Shown: piece after piece, positions 1 through 8,848 of the stretch | How the letters are laid out: the number at the start of each line of letters is the position of its first letter | Position numbering within the stretch: the first letter of the stretch is position 1 | Source: Saprospiraceae bacterium | Lineage (GTDB): Bacteria > Bacteroidota > Bacteroidia > Chitinophagales > Saprospiraceae | DNA length: 64,000 nucleotides | NCBI GenBank assembly: GCA_016710265.1 | Contig: JADJJL010000006.1 | Coordinates: 124,001-188,000, forward strand | Reading direction: 5' to 3' | Translations under genes and position numbers: made by a program | The notes under the pieces: generated by a model | Database searches by the model: none | What the model was told of the DNA's origin: nothing | What the model saw: the letters and a program-made list of their open reading frames with translations, nothing else

Positions 1-1176
1 AATTGTGATTGCAGTATTTCCAAAATATGCTTCGCTCCCGTGTTTAATAAAATCAACAGGGTAAGTAATTGTTGGACTACCATCTTCTAGATTCAATGAT
101 ATTATTCCACTATTTCGGTTGTCCCCATTGATAGTATAGACTGAATTTTTATACACTACCAAATTGGATCTCGATAGTGAAAGATTTTCGATTGTCCAGA
201 AAGGATTTCCAGTTTTTGCGTCCATACAAAACATTTTGGTATAATGGCTTTTGAGAATTATCTTATCATTGGAATATACAGCACTGGTGTAATGGATGAA
301 TTCTGAGAATATTGTTTTTTTCCATACCAATTGTCCATTTTCAATATTGATGCAAAAGATTTCATCCACTGATTGAGGAAAAAGGTGATAGTCTGTAATT
401 AAAATTGGTATTTTTGCAAATTCACCCCTAGAGGATTGACTTTTATTAATCCATTTAGTTTTATTCTTGGTCAAGTTGAATGCATGGATGTCAGAAACTT
501 CTTTCATTGTATTTGGCTCATGATATTGATGATAGTAATACAATATATTTTCTCCTTCGTTATTTATTTGGTTCTTCAATGAATGAAAAACATGACAATC
601 AGATTCAGGAATATTTATATTTATCCGTGCTATTATTTTATCTGAAATTAGATCATGCTCATATAAAGTGCTAGTTGATTTTTGGACTGAATTATTGGTA
701 ATTTGAGAAGCAAAATAGTATAATTTATCATTGATTACTGTATAATCTTCCGATTTTAGAATTATATTTTTTTCTTTCAGTTCAATTTTCTTTACAATTG
801 TAAAGTCAATTAAGTCTATCACTACAAACCTATAAATGCAACCAATTATCAGGTATTTTTCATTGTGAATTATATTGATATAAATATTCTCTTTTATACC
901 AATATCTTTAATAGTTTTTACTATTTTTCCAGATTTCTTATCATGAATAGTTATAATTTCATTTGCATCGGTTTTTTGATTTACAAATATTACAAAATTA
1001 TTTGTTAGGATAGGGGGGAAGTAATAGTGATTGTTGAAGGACTCATTTACTGGTATTTGCCAGACAGTAGGATCTGATTTTTGAGGCGGTTCATTGTCTA
1101 TGACAGGATCTGGGTTGTTACATGCTTGAAATATGATTACAATGAGCAGCAATAAATTGAATTTAGTGGTTTTCAT
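1..1176 (-). CDS. PQQ-like beta-propeller lipoprotein (3' end outside window)
   Basis: An open frame runs from an ATG at 1176-1174 to the first base of the window without a stop, giving 392 codons, so the gene is truncated by the window edge. The N-terminus is a lipoprotein signal: a basic start, a hydrophobic stretch and the lipobox FQAC at about residues 17-20, followed by a Pro/Asp-rich linker. The body has repeated beta-strand blades with PQQ/quinoprotein-like motifs, such as CMDAKTGNPFWTIENL near the 3' end and FCINIENGQLVWKK before it, where a DxxTG or NG-hairpin precedes a Trp. It is probably an outer-membrane or periplasm-facing propeller for binding or scaffolding. No catalytic residues can be recognised. 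It lies downstream of the 1428-1988 lipoprotein on the same strand after a 251-base gap containing a perfect palindrome. Confidence 0.75.
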   Translation of the reverse strand, partial: MKTTKFNLLLLIVIIFQACNNPDPVIDNEPPQKSDPTVWQIPVNESFNNHYYFPPILTNNFVIFVNQKTDANEIITIHDKKSGKIVKTIKDIGIKENIYINIIHNEKYLIIGCIYRFVVIDLIDFTIVKKIELKEKNIILKSEDYTVINDKLYYFASQITNNSVQKSTSTLYEHDLISDKIIARININIPESDCHVFHSLKNQINNEGENILYYYHQYHEPNTMKEVSDIHAFNLTKNKTKWINKSQSSRGEFAKIPILITDYHLFPQSVDEIFCINIENGQLVWKKTIFSEFIHYTSAVYSNDKIILKSHYTKMFCMDAKTGNPFWTIENLSLSRSNLVVYKNSVYTINGDNRNSGIISLNLEDGSPTITYPVDFIKHGSEAYFGNTAITI

Positions 1177-1326
1177 AATTTCTGTTTTAATATTTATTTA
1201 ATGTAATGCAAAATTAATGACGGATTGGTGTACAAATTTTAAGAAAATGACTTTTGATTGTATTTTAGCTACACATATTTCAGTTATAAGTTGCCATTAA
1301 TCTATGTCTTTTACAGTTTATTTTTA

Positions 1327-1349
1327 AAATTGTAAAGCCTTTACAATTT
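1327..1349. repeat. Perfect 23-base palindrome between two lipoprotein genes
   Basis: Two 11-base arms (1327-1337 and 1339-1349) flank a single central C; the core reads ATTGTAAAG-C-CTTTACAAT. The site lies downstream of the 1428 gene and 150 bases upstream of the propeller lipoprotein start at 1176. No U-tract follows directly, so an operator or mRNA-end hairpin is as plausible as a classical terminator. A related palindrome occurs at 8713-8734, upstream of the lipoprotein at 8517, and a 16-base version (CTTTACAATTGTAAAG) lies inside the propeller gene at 790-805. Confidence 0.5.
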
Positions 1350-1427
1350 ATTCCATTATTTTAAATAGTAGATAATTGATTAGTAAATCTTGTTCTGTAT
1401 TATTGGATTTCTGTTTAGGATTATATT

Positions 1428-1988
1428 CTATGGTCTATATGTCAGTTTAAAATATCCATTTGAAATATTAATTTTCTGAGACAATTCATTTGTAAGTTGC
1501 ATTTCAAAGTTTCCTTCAATCAATTTATTTAAAGTATCAATTTTTATTATATAAATAGAGTTATTAAAAGTTGTATCTAATTTAGATCTTGGAATATTTG
1601 GATTACATCCTGAGCAAGAATATATAAATTCTCTATCAGATATATTATTTTTTCCTAATGTAAGTTTGGTTCCCGAGTTATCAAAACTTACACTAGATTT
1701 AGGGGAATCCAGAATTCCAATAACTTCCAGAAAACCTGTTTTTGGATAGTATTGGCAATCTACGGGATTACATGGTCCTAAGAATTCACAATTTATTTTG
1801 GCTTGCCATTTGACTCCATCAATTTTACAAGTCATGACATCCCAGTCGCGTTTCTCACAAGTTGGATTCCCAATTTGGAATTCTTTTCCACAAGAAGAAA
1901 TTATTATCATATATGCTAAGTAGATAATTATATTAATTCTTTTATATGAATTGGTGTTTAAATTTGTAGGATACATTTGGATATTCAT
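1428..1988 (-). CDS. Small cysteine-rich lipoprotein, third paralogue of the 2730 and 7996 genes
   Basis: This 186-residue protein has an N-terminal hydrophobic segment (about residues 18-33) ending in the lipobox IISSC, so it should be lipid-anchored after Cys33. The mature part begins with a KIDGVKWQA strand-turn motif like that in small Bacteroidota lipoproteins of the DUF6252 type (family assignment is my inference). Cysteines in PTC, MTC, INC, GPC and VDC line up with those in the lipoproteins at 2730-3306 and 7996-8517, and all three end in a similar block (INISNGYFK here, IKITDGYFK there). It is therefore a divergent paralogue. No enzymatic motif is visible. The first Met is followed by a second at residue 5, so the start is uncertain by a few codons. 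Confidence 0.65.
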   Translation of the reverse strand: MNIQMYPTNLNTNSYKRINIIIYLAYMIIISSCGKEFQIGNPTCEKRDWDVMTCKIDGVKWQAKINCEFLGPCNPVDCQYYPKTGFLEVIGILDSPKSSVSFDNSGTKLTLGKNNISDREFIYSCSGCNPNIPRSKLDTTFNNSIYIIKIDTLNKLIEGNFEMQLTNELSQKINISNGYFKLTYRP

Positions 1989-2134
1989 GTAGTTAAATTA
2001 AGCTTTTTGTTTGTAGATTCCCTTTATTGATAAAATTAATAGTTAGTGGTATAGTTTCATTAAAAGCTAAAGTACAAGTTCTCCCTTTAAAGAAAAGAGA
2101 GTAATTGATACTTTTTTTGGTTATTGACTAATTT

Positions 2135-2658
2135 TTAATTACTGCTCAATTTCAAAGACAATTGCTTGTGGGCATTATCACTTGAGTCAGTTAGCTTTAT
2201 TAAATATATTCCATTCGGCCAAATTCCAGTATTGATATTCAATCCTAAGCTATTGGCACTATTTTTTGACTCAAACATTAATTGTCTATAGATATTGGTA
2301 ATTTTGAGATGCCTAGTCCTACAGTATCAAGGCTCTTTTACTTTTGTCAATATAAAACAATATCATTCATCTGTGGAAGTGTAAAATTTTGATTTATATT
2401 CATAATCTTAAGCATGCCATGAAGAATGCAGAACCGACTTATTAGAAAGCTTGTAAAAATACAAACGTAATTTCCTCTCCAATATTCAAATGGATAATAC
2501 TCCGTTACTCTATTATACACGCTTCCGGATGGACATTGTGTTTGATCAAGTGTCGATATGGCGCTTAAGACTTTGTCTTCTAGTTGCTCACTTTGAGCAA
2601 TTAGTTTTGAGCATAAGAAGCTCAGTCCCAAAAGTGGGATAATGAAAATCGTCCGCAT
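2135..2658 (-). pseudogene. Internally deleted remnant of the T9SS hydrolase (fusion of its two ends)
   Basis: Bases 2347-2658 encode 103 residues whose first 35 are identical to the start of the large secreted protein ending at 7924 (signal peptide MRTIFIIPLLGLSFLCSKLI) apart from one residue; similarity continues to IVL and then a stop appears where the full copy reads IVLDAQKL. Bases 2135-2312 still encode the other end of that protein, the T9SS sorting domain (LNINTGIWPNGIYLIK, stop 2135-2137), in an open frame. The join lies near 2310. About 3.9 kb present in the full copy (roughly 3672-7580) is missing. The spacing to the upstream lipoprotein copy (71 bases) is the same as in the full cassette, which makes a duplicated and then deleted cassette the simplest reading. 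Confidence 0.8.
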
Positions 2659-2729
2659 AAAATTTGATTTTAGGATGATTACATAGTTAATGAAACTTTG
2701 TTATCATCGGTTATAAAATAAGTGTTAAA

Positions 2730-3306
2730 TTAGAAAATAAATTTGGATTTGAAGTAACCGTCAGTTATTTTTATTGTGTCACCACAATTATTAGACACTG
2801 TGAATGCAAATCTCCCAGCAATAATATAGTTTATTGTGTCCAAAATTGTAATTTCAAATATGTTAGAACCAGTTGATTCTAAATTTTTTTAACCTAGAAC
2901 AATTATTAGAGTCTGGTAGTGATCTGTCAATAAAATATAATTCATTTTGATCGACTGAATTGAGCCCAAGTTTAGCTCCGCCATTTATGCTATACTGATT
3001 CATCACCAAAGTTGAATTGTTATCACTGTTTCCTGCAAAAAAGTCCAAGCTGAAATCACTATTATAGTAATAATAGCAAGAAACAGCCCTACACCCAAAC
3101 AAAGGATCATTGCTGACGCAATTGGTTTTCCATTCTTTGCCATTCACTTTGCACGTGATGATGCTTTCAAAACATGTAGGACATGGATATTCTTTTCGAC
3201 ATCCTTGCATAATAAATATGGCAAAGAGCAAAGGAAAAGAATAAACTACTTTTGGATTTAAAATTGAATTACTGGAGGAGATAAGTATAAAGTTTGATAA
3301 TTTCAT
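2730..3306 (-). pseudogene. Second copy of the cysteine-rich lipoprotein, frameshifted
   Basis: From the Cys-rich start of the mature domain onward this copy is nearly identical in DNA and protein to the lipoprotein at 7996-8517 (CPTCFESI, CKVNGKEWK, FGCRAVSCYYYY, SLPDSNNCSRL). The signal peptides differ (lipobox IMQGC here, FLQGC there). The frame breaks at a run of seven T at 2884-2890, where the sister copy has six; the protein then ends early at 2863 instead of at the homologous stop 2730-2732. Restoring six T would give a full-length product. Either this copy is decaying or the extra T is an assembly error, since many homopolymer indels occur in this window. Confidence 0.75.
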
Positions 3307-3433
3307 GATGTTTTATTGCAGTGGTATATTTGATTGAGGAAGTTATTTGATTTATCATTTGCACAGAATGGGAAAGTTAATGATATTTGTAGAACTTGCA
3401 TTTTGAATGTGGTTGATAAGTATATTTTCATAA

Positions 3434-3476
3434 ATGTATCAGTACCCCCTCTTTTTTGAGGGAGTACCAAATACAT
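3434..3476 (-). terminator. Strong hairpin downstream of the T9SS hydrolase gene
   Basis: GTACCCCCTC (3442-3451) can pair with GAGGGAGTAC (3458-3467) across a T6 loop, allowing one G-U pair. The stem extends outward through AATGTAT (3434-3440) and ATACATT (3470-3476) with a small internal mismatch. It lies 21 bases past the stop of the gene ending at 3498 and before the next lipoprotein start at 3306, so it probably terminates or stabilises the upstream message. There is no long U-tract. Confidence 0.6.
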
Positions 3477-3497
3477 TCGTGAATTTTTTAAGATTAT

Positions 3498-4943
3498 TTA
3501 ATTTCTAATCACTTTCAAAGCCAATTGCTTATGAGCATTATCACTTGAATCAACTATTTTTATTAAATATATTCCATCTGGCCAAATTCCAGTATTGATA
3601 TTCAATCCTAAGCTATTGTCACTTTTGGTTGACTCAAACATTAATTGTCCATAGATATTGGTAATTTTGAGAGATTTGTATTTTTCTTCAAACTCTATAC
3701 CTAACTCATTTATAAATGGATTTGGATTGATGTGTAACTTGGTATTGTTTTGGTCACTGACAGAAGATATTATTGGTTCTTGATGTGGAGGCAGAGGCTC
3801 ATTTGTAAATACTCTAGCATAGTCATATATAAATCTGCAATGGGCTGAAACAGTCCAATAATCCATATTTTGGAGATCACTTATCTCAGACATTATTTGT
3901 TGAGTAGTTTCAATTGCGCCCTGATGGAATTCAGTCATAGCTTGATTTGTAATCTGATTAAAACCTATTCCTGAATTTGTACCAATCAATTGGCAATTTT
4001 GAGGATTATTAGGTGGTGTCTGTGGTATGCAATTTATTAGAATTGAATAATAAGGATCATATTCTAGACTAATATCTCTTGAATAATATTTTAAGAAATA
4101 GTCACTGGGTGCGGGTGTACCTCCGCCCCAATAATTATACTTCGCATCTACTTCAGTTACATACCTTGTAAGATATTGAACGTGAAAATATTTCTGTGGT
4201 GCAGAAATAATAAATTTATTGTTCCCTGGTAGGCCATATGTACCTAATTGAGGATTTACAGATTGCGGGTTTAAACTAAAGAGAATGTCAACTCCTCCAA
4301 CACATACTCCATTATTTTGAAAGTTACAACATCCTAGTTCTACAAGTCCGTCATCGTAAGTTCCTGTCATTTTTATGGCTTGAATTGGTTGACCTATAAA
4401 GCTGGTTTGATAGCAGAATATGTTGGATTTTGTTATGCCTTCAATACCAATAGCATTATTTGTGAAAAATGAATTGCGCACGATAAAGTATTTGGCATCA
4501 TTGAGTTTGAAACCCGTTGTTGACATTCTTGAGATACCAACTCTTAATAGTTCCGTTCTTAGACACTCTTTAATTTCTGAATAAATTCCATTTGTAAAGT
4601 ATACTGAATCCAATTGTACCATTCGCATACCAGCAGCTACCAAAGGGTATTTCACTTCTGAAGAGATTGTACGTTTTAAATCCATTTTTTCTCCATTTGC
4701 TGTACCAAATTTTCCAGTCAAAGAAACATGTTTAATGCCATTTTCTAAATTATAGAAATCAGAAAAATTTATGTTAATATAGGTACCGTAAGATAACAAA
4801 GCGATACTTCCTGTTGAGAATGAAGGTACATGATTAATAGTGCCTTGGCATACTAAACTGTCATAGGTTATTGATGCAGCTGCAGAAGCCACTTCAATTT
4901 TGCTTCCAGGTTCATAATCCACTTCCCTTTCCAAGTATAACAT
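3498..4943 (-). CDS. T9SS secreted protein, C-terminal third: repeat shelf plus sorting domain
   Basis: This is the third piece of one gene that probably spans 3498-7924. It starts in a beta-helix or shelf region (NNAIGIEGITK, FNLENGIKHVSLTG type repeats), has a Pro/Asn-rich linker around residues 300-320, and ends in a typical type A T9SS sorting domain from about residue 400: NPNPFINELGIEFEE, then KITNIYGQLMFE, then WPDGIYLIKI and a basic tail. The listed Met start is internal. Deleting one G of the GG pair (CC at 4931-4932 on the plus strand) fuses it to the preceding frame as ILQDVILEREVDYEPGSKIEV, which reads naturally. The sorting domain is the one found as a detached remnant at 2135-2312. 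The protein should cross the outer membrane through the T9SS. Confidence 0.75.
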   Translation of the reverse strand: MLYLEREVDYEPGSKIEVASAAASITYDSLVCQGTINHVPSFSTGSIALLSYGTYININFSDFYNLENGIKHVSLTGKFGTANGEKMDLKRTISSEVKYPLVAAGMRMVQLDSVYFTNGIYSEIKECLRTELLRVGISRMSTTGFKLNDAKYFIVRNSFFTNNAIGIEGITKSNIFCYQTSFIGQPIQAIKMTGTYDDGLVELGCCNFQNNGVCVGGVDILFSLNPQSVNPQLGTYGLPGNNKFIISAPQKYFHVQYLTRYVTEVDAKYNYWGGGTPAPSDYFLKYYSRDISLEYDPYYSILINCIPQTPPNNPQNCQLIGTNSGIGFNQITNQAMTEFHQGAIETTQQIMSEISDLQNMDYWTVSAHCRFIYDYARVFTNEPLPPHQEPIISSVSDQNNTKLHINPNPFINELGIEFEEKYKSLKITNIYGQLMFESTKSDNSLGLNINTGIWPDGIYLIKIVDSSDNAHKQLALKVIRN

Positions 4944-6045
4944 CTTGGAGAATTTTTAGATTACAACCTGTATTTAGTCTCATAAATCTGATTCCTTTTT
5001 CAATCCCTCGAATTCCAAACGTTTGATGTGTAATTAAAATATGGTCTTTATCAAACTGAATATATCCATTTCCTTCATGCTTCCAAGCTCCTTTGTAAAT
5101 TAATTTGGCACCTTTTGATATTCTAATGCGACATTTTCCATCTATATCTTGTCTGCCATCTTGGGGTCTAAAAATGGCTCCTGGCTCCATCATTAGAATT
5201 CCTCCGTCCTCGACTATGACTTCCGCATTATCAGTGAGATAAAGGACACCAAGACCCATTATTCTAAGTATTCCACCCTTCTTAACTATTACTTTTGATT
5301 CCAATCCAGCTTGTAGCATTCCGTCTCTTTCTATTGTCACTATTCCTCCTGAATTTATGTGAACTGAAGATTCACTTTCTACAACAACTTTTCCTCCAGC
5401 TTGAATGATCATTCGGGTCGAGTCATTAAATCTGACGAGTGCCTTTTTTCCATTTAATTCATCCCCAATTAAAAATTTTCCTCCAGTTTTAATTGTCAAT
5501 AAAGTTGTATCGACACAATCTTGATTTACCTCAAGCTCATAAAGTTGGGAATAACCATTCATTGGATTATTTTTATCGTGAATGTAGCCAATTTTATTTT
5601 GCTTATTAATCCATAAATTTCCACCTTCTAAAATATCAAGATCATAATTTATTAGTTTTCTAATTTTCACTTTTATGCTATTATTAAGATCTGATATAGT
5701 TGGATTATTTGATCCAAAATTAAATGTAGCATTTTCTAATGGACTAGTTACTATATAATTTAAATAGCCAACCAATGTTTTTAAATAATTGGCCAGTCTT
5801 TTATTTAAAGTAACATGATCTTCATTCCAAAATTTATTACCTTTATCATAGAATAGCTTTTCTTCCAATGATCCTGAATAATGATTAAGTTGAGTCAACC
5901 CTTTTATTTTTGTTTTTTCTATATCCTCAAGATTACTAATGTTAGTATAATAGGGATCTTCAGTGTTTAATTTTAAAGCACTAATAGTTGGTATGAAACA
6001 GAATGATTCAAAGTTCCAGTTTAATCCTTTCTCAAAAATTCTCAT
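4912..6045 (-). CDS. T9SS secreted protein, middle part: right-handed parallel beta-helix/shelf
   Basis: This is the second piece of the gene spanning 3498-7924. The first 110 residues are alpha-helical looking. Residues about 170-330 are short Gly/Asn-rich strand repeats of about 20 residues (for example GGKVVVESESSVHINSGG and ADNAEVIVEDGG-like units), typical of a pectate-lyase-like shelf used as a spacer or carbohydrate-binding surface. Its true upstream sequence is in frame with VERHVKDSRPYDSAPGG just before the listed Met. Removing one T from the T6 run at 6099-6104 connects it without a stop to the hydrolase part, and removing one G near 4931-4932 connects it to the sorting domain. I see no catalytic motif in this part. 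Confidence 0.7.
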   Translation of the reverse strand: MRIFEKGLNWNFESFCFIPTISALKLNTEDPYYTNISNLEDIEKTKIKGLTQLNHYSGSLEEKLFYDKGNKFWNEDHVTLNKRLANYLKTLVGYLNYIVTSPLENATFNFGSNNPTISDLNNSIKVKIRKLINYDLDILEGGNLWINKQNKIGYIHDKNNPMNGYSQLYELEVNQDCVDTTLLTIKTGGKFLIGDELNGKKALVRFNDSTRMIIQAGGKVVVESESSVHINSGGIVTIERDGMLQAGLESKVIVKKGGILRIMGLGVLYLTDNAEVIVEDGGILMMEPGAIFRPQDGRQDIDGKCRIRISKGAKLIYKGAWKHEGNGYIQFDKDHILITHQTFGIRGIEKGIRFMRLNTGCNLKILQDVILGKGSGL

Positions 6046-6091
6046 ACCTCCAGGAGCACTATCGTAAGGTCTGGAGTCTTTAACATGTCTT

Positions 6092-7924
6092 TCAACAATT
6101 TTTTACTATTGGAATTAGAAGCACTACAGTCCCATAGCCGCCATAATAAACGCGATGTCGCCCTTTCTCGGCTAATGCATGAATTATATGTTTTGAAAAG
6201 AAACCTGATCCTATAAATATGCCAACTGCTGCCTGTGTGAATCCAGACCAAAAGCCGTTAAAGCCTGATTGTTGAAGTAAATCATCAATTGAAATTTCAG
6301 TTTCTGAAAGTTTTGATCCAATAGAAAATGATTGTTCTTTTCCTAACAGACTCCCATTAGAGATTCCATAGTGAGGAATATTTAAAGTTCCAAGATCGCT
6401 AAACTCTTCGTAAAATTCATCATGAATTGAGCTTAACAAATTGGCAAAACTCTCTCGGCAATCGCCATCTATACCGCCGCAATCAGACCAAGTTGGTGAA
6501 TCGTAGTGATAGTAAATCAACTGCCTTGCAGCTGGACTATTTAGTGCAAATTGACCCTTTGCAAGCCCATTACCATCTGGATGATAAACATTTTGTTCTC
6601 CAATACTTTTCAATGGAGTGCCAATTAGCTTATAATCTCCAAACTCTTGTATAAATGCTTGCATGCCAATTGGAATATTAGCACCTTTTAGTGGTGCATC
6701 AACACTTAAAAAAAACTCAGTTTCGTGATCTTTACCATCGTTTTCCATTTTTTTAAGTGAATAGTATCCTACTATTCCACCCATACTGGCACCTATCACT
6801 ACATTTTTTTCATAACTGCCATCCTTATGTTTACGGTTATTGATCCAATCAATTGCTTCAATTACATAAGATGCATTGTCTTGAATTCGTATATGTCCAT
6901 GTTTATAATCAATGTAAAATACATCGTAATCATCATCATGTAAATATTCTGACAAGAGTTTCCCATTAGGATCATCATATTCTCTGCCTAGTAATCCTAA
7001 TTGTCCTTTTCCATACTCGTCGAAAACAATTTTTGGGCCGTTAGTATTTAGAGGGTCAAATCCTTCAATAAGGATTAGCGGCTTTTTAATTTTTTTGTCA
7101 ACGCAGTTTTTATTGTACCAACAATAAAGTGTAACGCCATTTAAGGAAACTGTATCATCAGCATTAATACTATAATCGAGACCTTCTTTTGGAGGAGTTA
7201 TTTCAAATATTGTTTGTGCTATATAGGTTCTTCCTTGGAAATCTGTTAATCGGCAATTAATTTTGTATAGGCCATAATCAGGAAATTCAATGTTTAAGAC
7301 CTCATCAACTAAAATGGGTTGATACCCAGTTCCGTCTTCAAAATCGATGTCTATAGAATTGACTTGAATCGATGAATTTTTATACTTTGAAGGTAGAATA
7401 AATGGTTGTGTCAATTTGTGCTTTAAATGGGTAAAAGAACTAAATGCAAATACAGTATCTGTGCGATATGGACTTTCTATTCTTTTTGGCACATCGTAGA
7501 AATTTCCATTTTCAAAATAGATTAAATTATTTGTAATAGCGTCTGAACTGATTCGATCATATTGTTGTAATAAGATACCAAGTCTTACGGTATCGGAACT
7601 CTTCAACTTTTGTGCGTCTAAAACAATATCATTCATCTTTGGTAATGTTAAATTTTGATTTATGTCCATAATCTGGAGCATACCATGAAGCATACAGAAC
7701 CGACTTATTAAAAAGCTTGTTGAATCACTTAAGTAATTTCCTCTCCAATATTCCAATGGATAATACTCCGGTACTCTTTCATACAGGATTCCGGATGGAC
7801 ATTGAGTTTGATCAAGTGTCGATAATGCACTTAAGACTTTGTCTTCTAGTTGCTCACTTTGAGCAATTAGTTTTGAGCATAAGAAGCTCAGTCCCAAAAG
7901 TGGGATAATGAAAATCGTCCGCAT
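6092..7924 (-). CDS. T9SS secreted protein, N-terminal part: signal peptide and alpha/beta-hydrolase domain
   Basis: First piece of a gene of about 1,475 codons reaching 3498. Residues 1-22 are a signal peptide ending AQS. Residues about 265-470 look like an alpha/beta-hydrolase or PGAP1-like esterase: KPLILIEGFDPLN (strand and oxyanion region), VFYIDYKHGH, then the nucleophile elbow GASMGG (GxSxG) and SVDAPLKGANIP, where the Asp could be catalytic. A second hydrophobic patch, NGFWSGFTQAAVGIFIGSGF, precedes the break. The frame ends artificially at 6092 because of an extra base in the T6 run 6099-6104. The gene starts 71 bases after the lipoprotein stop at 7996. A surface-exposed or released esterase or lipase is my best guess; the substrate is unknown. 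Confidence 0.72.
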   Translation of the reverse strand: MRTIFIIPLLGLSFLCSKLIAQSEQLEDKVLSALSTLDQTQCPSGILYERVPEYYPLEYWRGNYLSDSTSFLISRFCMLHGMLQIMDINQNLTLPKMNDIVLDAQKLKSSDTVRLGILLQQYDRISSDAITNNLIYFENGNFYDVPKRIESPYRTDTVFAFSSFTHLKHKLTQPFILPSKYKNSSIQVNSIDIDFEDGTGYQPILVDEVLNIEFPDYGLYKINCRLTDFQGRTYIAQTIFEITPPKEGLDYSINADDTVSLNGVTLYCWYNKNCVDKKIKKPLILIEGFDPLNTNGPKIVFDEYGKGQLGLLGREYDDPNGKLLSEYLHDDDYDVFYIDYKHGHIRIQDNASYVIEAIDWINNRKHKDGSYEKNVVIGASMGGIVGYYSLKKMENDGKDHETEFFLSVDAPLKGANIPIGMQAFIQEFGDYKLIGTPLKSIGEQNVYHPDGNGLAKGQFALNSPAARQLIYYHYDSPTWSDCGGIDGDCRESFANLLSSIHDEFYEEFSDLGTLNIPHYGISNGSLLGKEQSFSIGSKLSETEISIDDLLQQSGFNGFWSGFTQAAVGIFIGSGFFSKHIIHALAEKGRHRVYYGGYGTVVLLIPIVKNC

Positions 7925-7995
7925 AAAATTTGATTTTAGGATGATTACATAGTTAATGAAACTTTGTTATCATCGGTTATAAAATAAGTGTTAAA

Positions 7996-8517
7996 TTAGA
8001 AAATAAATTTGGATTTGAAGTAACCGTCAGTTATTTTTATTGTGTCACCACAATTATTAGACACTGTGAATGCAAATCTCCCAGCAATAATATAGTTTAT
8101 TGTGTCCAAAATTGTAATTTCAAATATGTTAGAACCAGTTGATTCTAAATTTTTTAACCTAGAACAATTATTAGAGTCTGGTAGTGATCTGTCAATAAAA
8201 TATAATTCATTTTGATCGACTGAATTGAGCCCAAGTTTAGCTCCGCCATTTATGCTATACTGATTCATCACCAAAGTTGAATTGTTATCACTGTTTCCTG
8301 CAAAAAAGTCCAAGCTGAAATCACTATTATAGTAATAATAGCAAGAAACAGCTCTGCACCCAAACAAAGGATCATTGCTGACGCAATTTGATTTCCATTC
8401 TTTGCCATTCACTTTGCACCTGACGATGCTTTCAAAACATGTAGGACATGGATCATCTTCTCGACATCCTTGTAGAAAAATTACCATAAGCAATGGCATT
8501 AAATATTTAATTTGCAA
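7996..8517 (-). CDS. Small cysteine-rich lipoprotein (intact copy)
   Basis: A 173-residue lipoprotein with a short signal (residues 1-17) and lipobox FLQGC. The mature protein has paired cysteines (PCPTC, VRC, SNC, GCRAVSC, NNC) and beta-strand-rich sequence ending TIKITDGYFK. It is the intact member of three paralogues in this block (others at 1428-1988 and 2730-3306). Its invariant position 71 bases upstream of the T9SS hydrolase, or of its remnant, suggests co-expression and perhaps a functional partnership such as anchoring, chaperoning or protection, but nothing in the sequence proves a role. The fold resembles DUF6252-type small lipoproteins. Start chosen because MQIKYLMPLLMVIFLQGC is a complete signal. 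Confidence 0.72.
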   Translation of the reverse strand: MQIKYLMPLLMVIFLQGCREDDPCPTCFESIVRCKVNGKEWKSNCVSNDPLFGCRAVSCYYYYNSDFSLDFFAGNSDNNSTLVMNQYSINGGAKLGLNSVDQNELYFIDRSLPDSNNCSRLKNLESTGSNIFEITILDTINYIIAGRFAFTVSNNCGDTIKITDGYFKSKFIF

Positions 8518-8848
8518 TTCTTTTAATACGCTTAAAAAATGATTAAATAGTTGGATAGGATAGTTGCATTCATAATGTTTTAATTTTATTATTTTATTTT
8601 AAATTGTTAGACAGGTCTTTGTCCAATACTCTGGTTAATTTGAATGGTTATCTATAAATCTTACCATCAAAAGTACTATTAAAGCTGTGTAATATTATTA
8701 AATATTTTAAAAAGATTGTAAAGTCTTACAATCTAAAAATGTGAATTAGATCAATTATGTAATATTCCTACAATTCTAGATTTATTCTGGTTGGTTTAGT
8801 AATTATTTGAAGTCTAAAGCAATAAATAGAGAACCTTTACCTATTATA
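8518..8848. other. AT-rich non-coding gap with a hairpin
   Basis: No convincing reading frame is seen. The main structure is an inverted repeat at 8713-8734 (AGATTGTAA, four-base loop, TTACAATCT), about 200 bases upstream of the lipoprotein start at 8517 and related to the palindrome at 1327-1349. The upstream region of the lipoprotein/hydrolase cassette lies here, but I could not identify a clean TAnnTTTG promoter. Confidence 0.5.

Noticed and set aside
6042..6251. A 69-residue minus-strand frame
   Set aside because: It is a shadow across the frameshift between two parts of the T9SS hydrolase; the real frames cover it.
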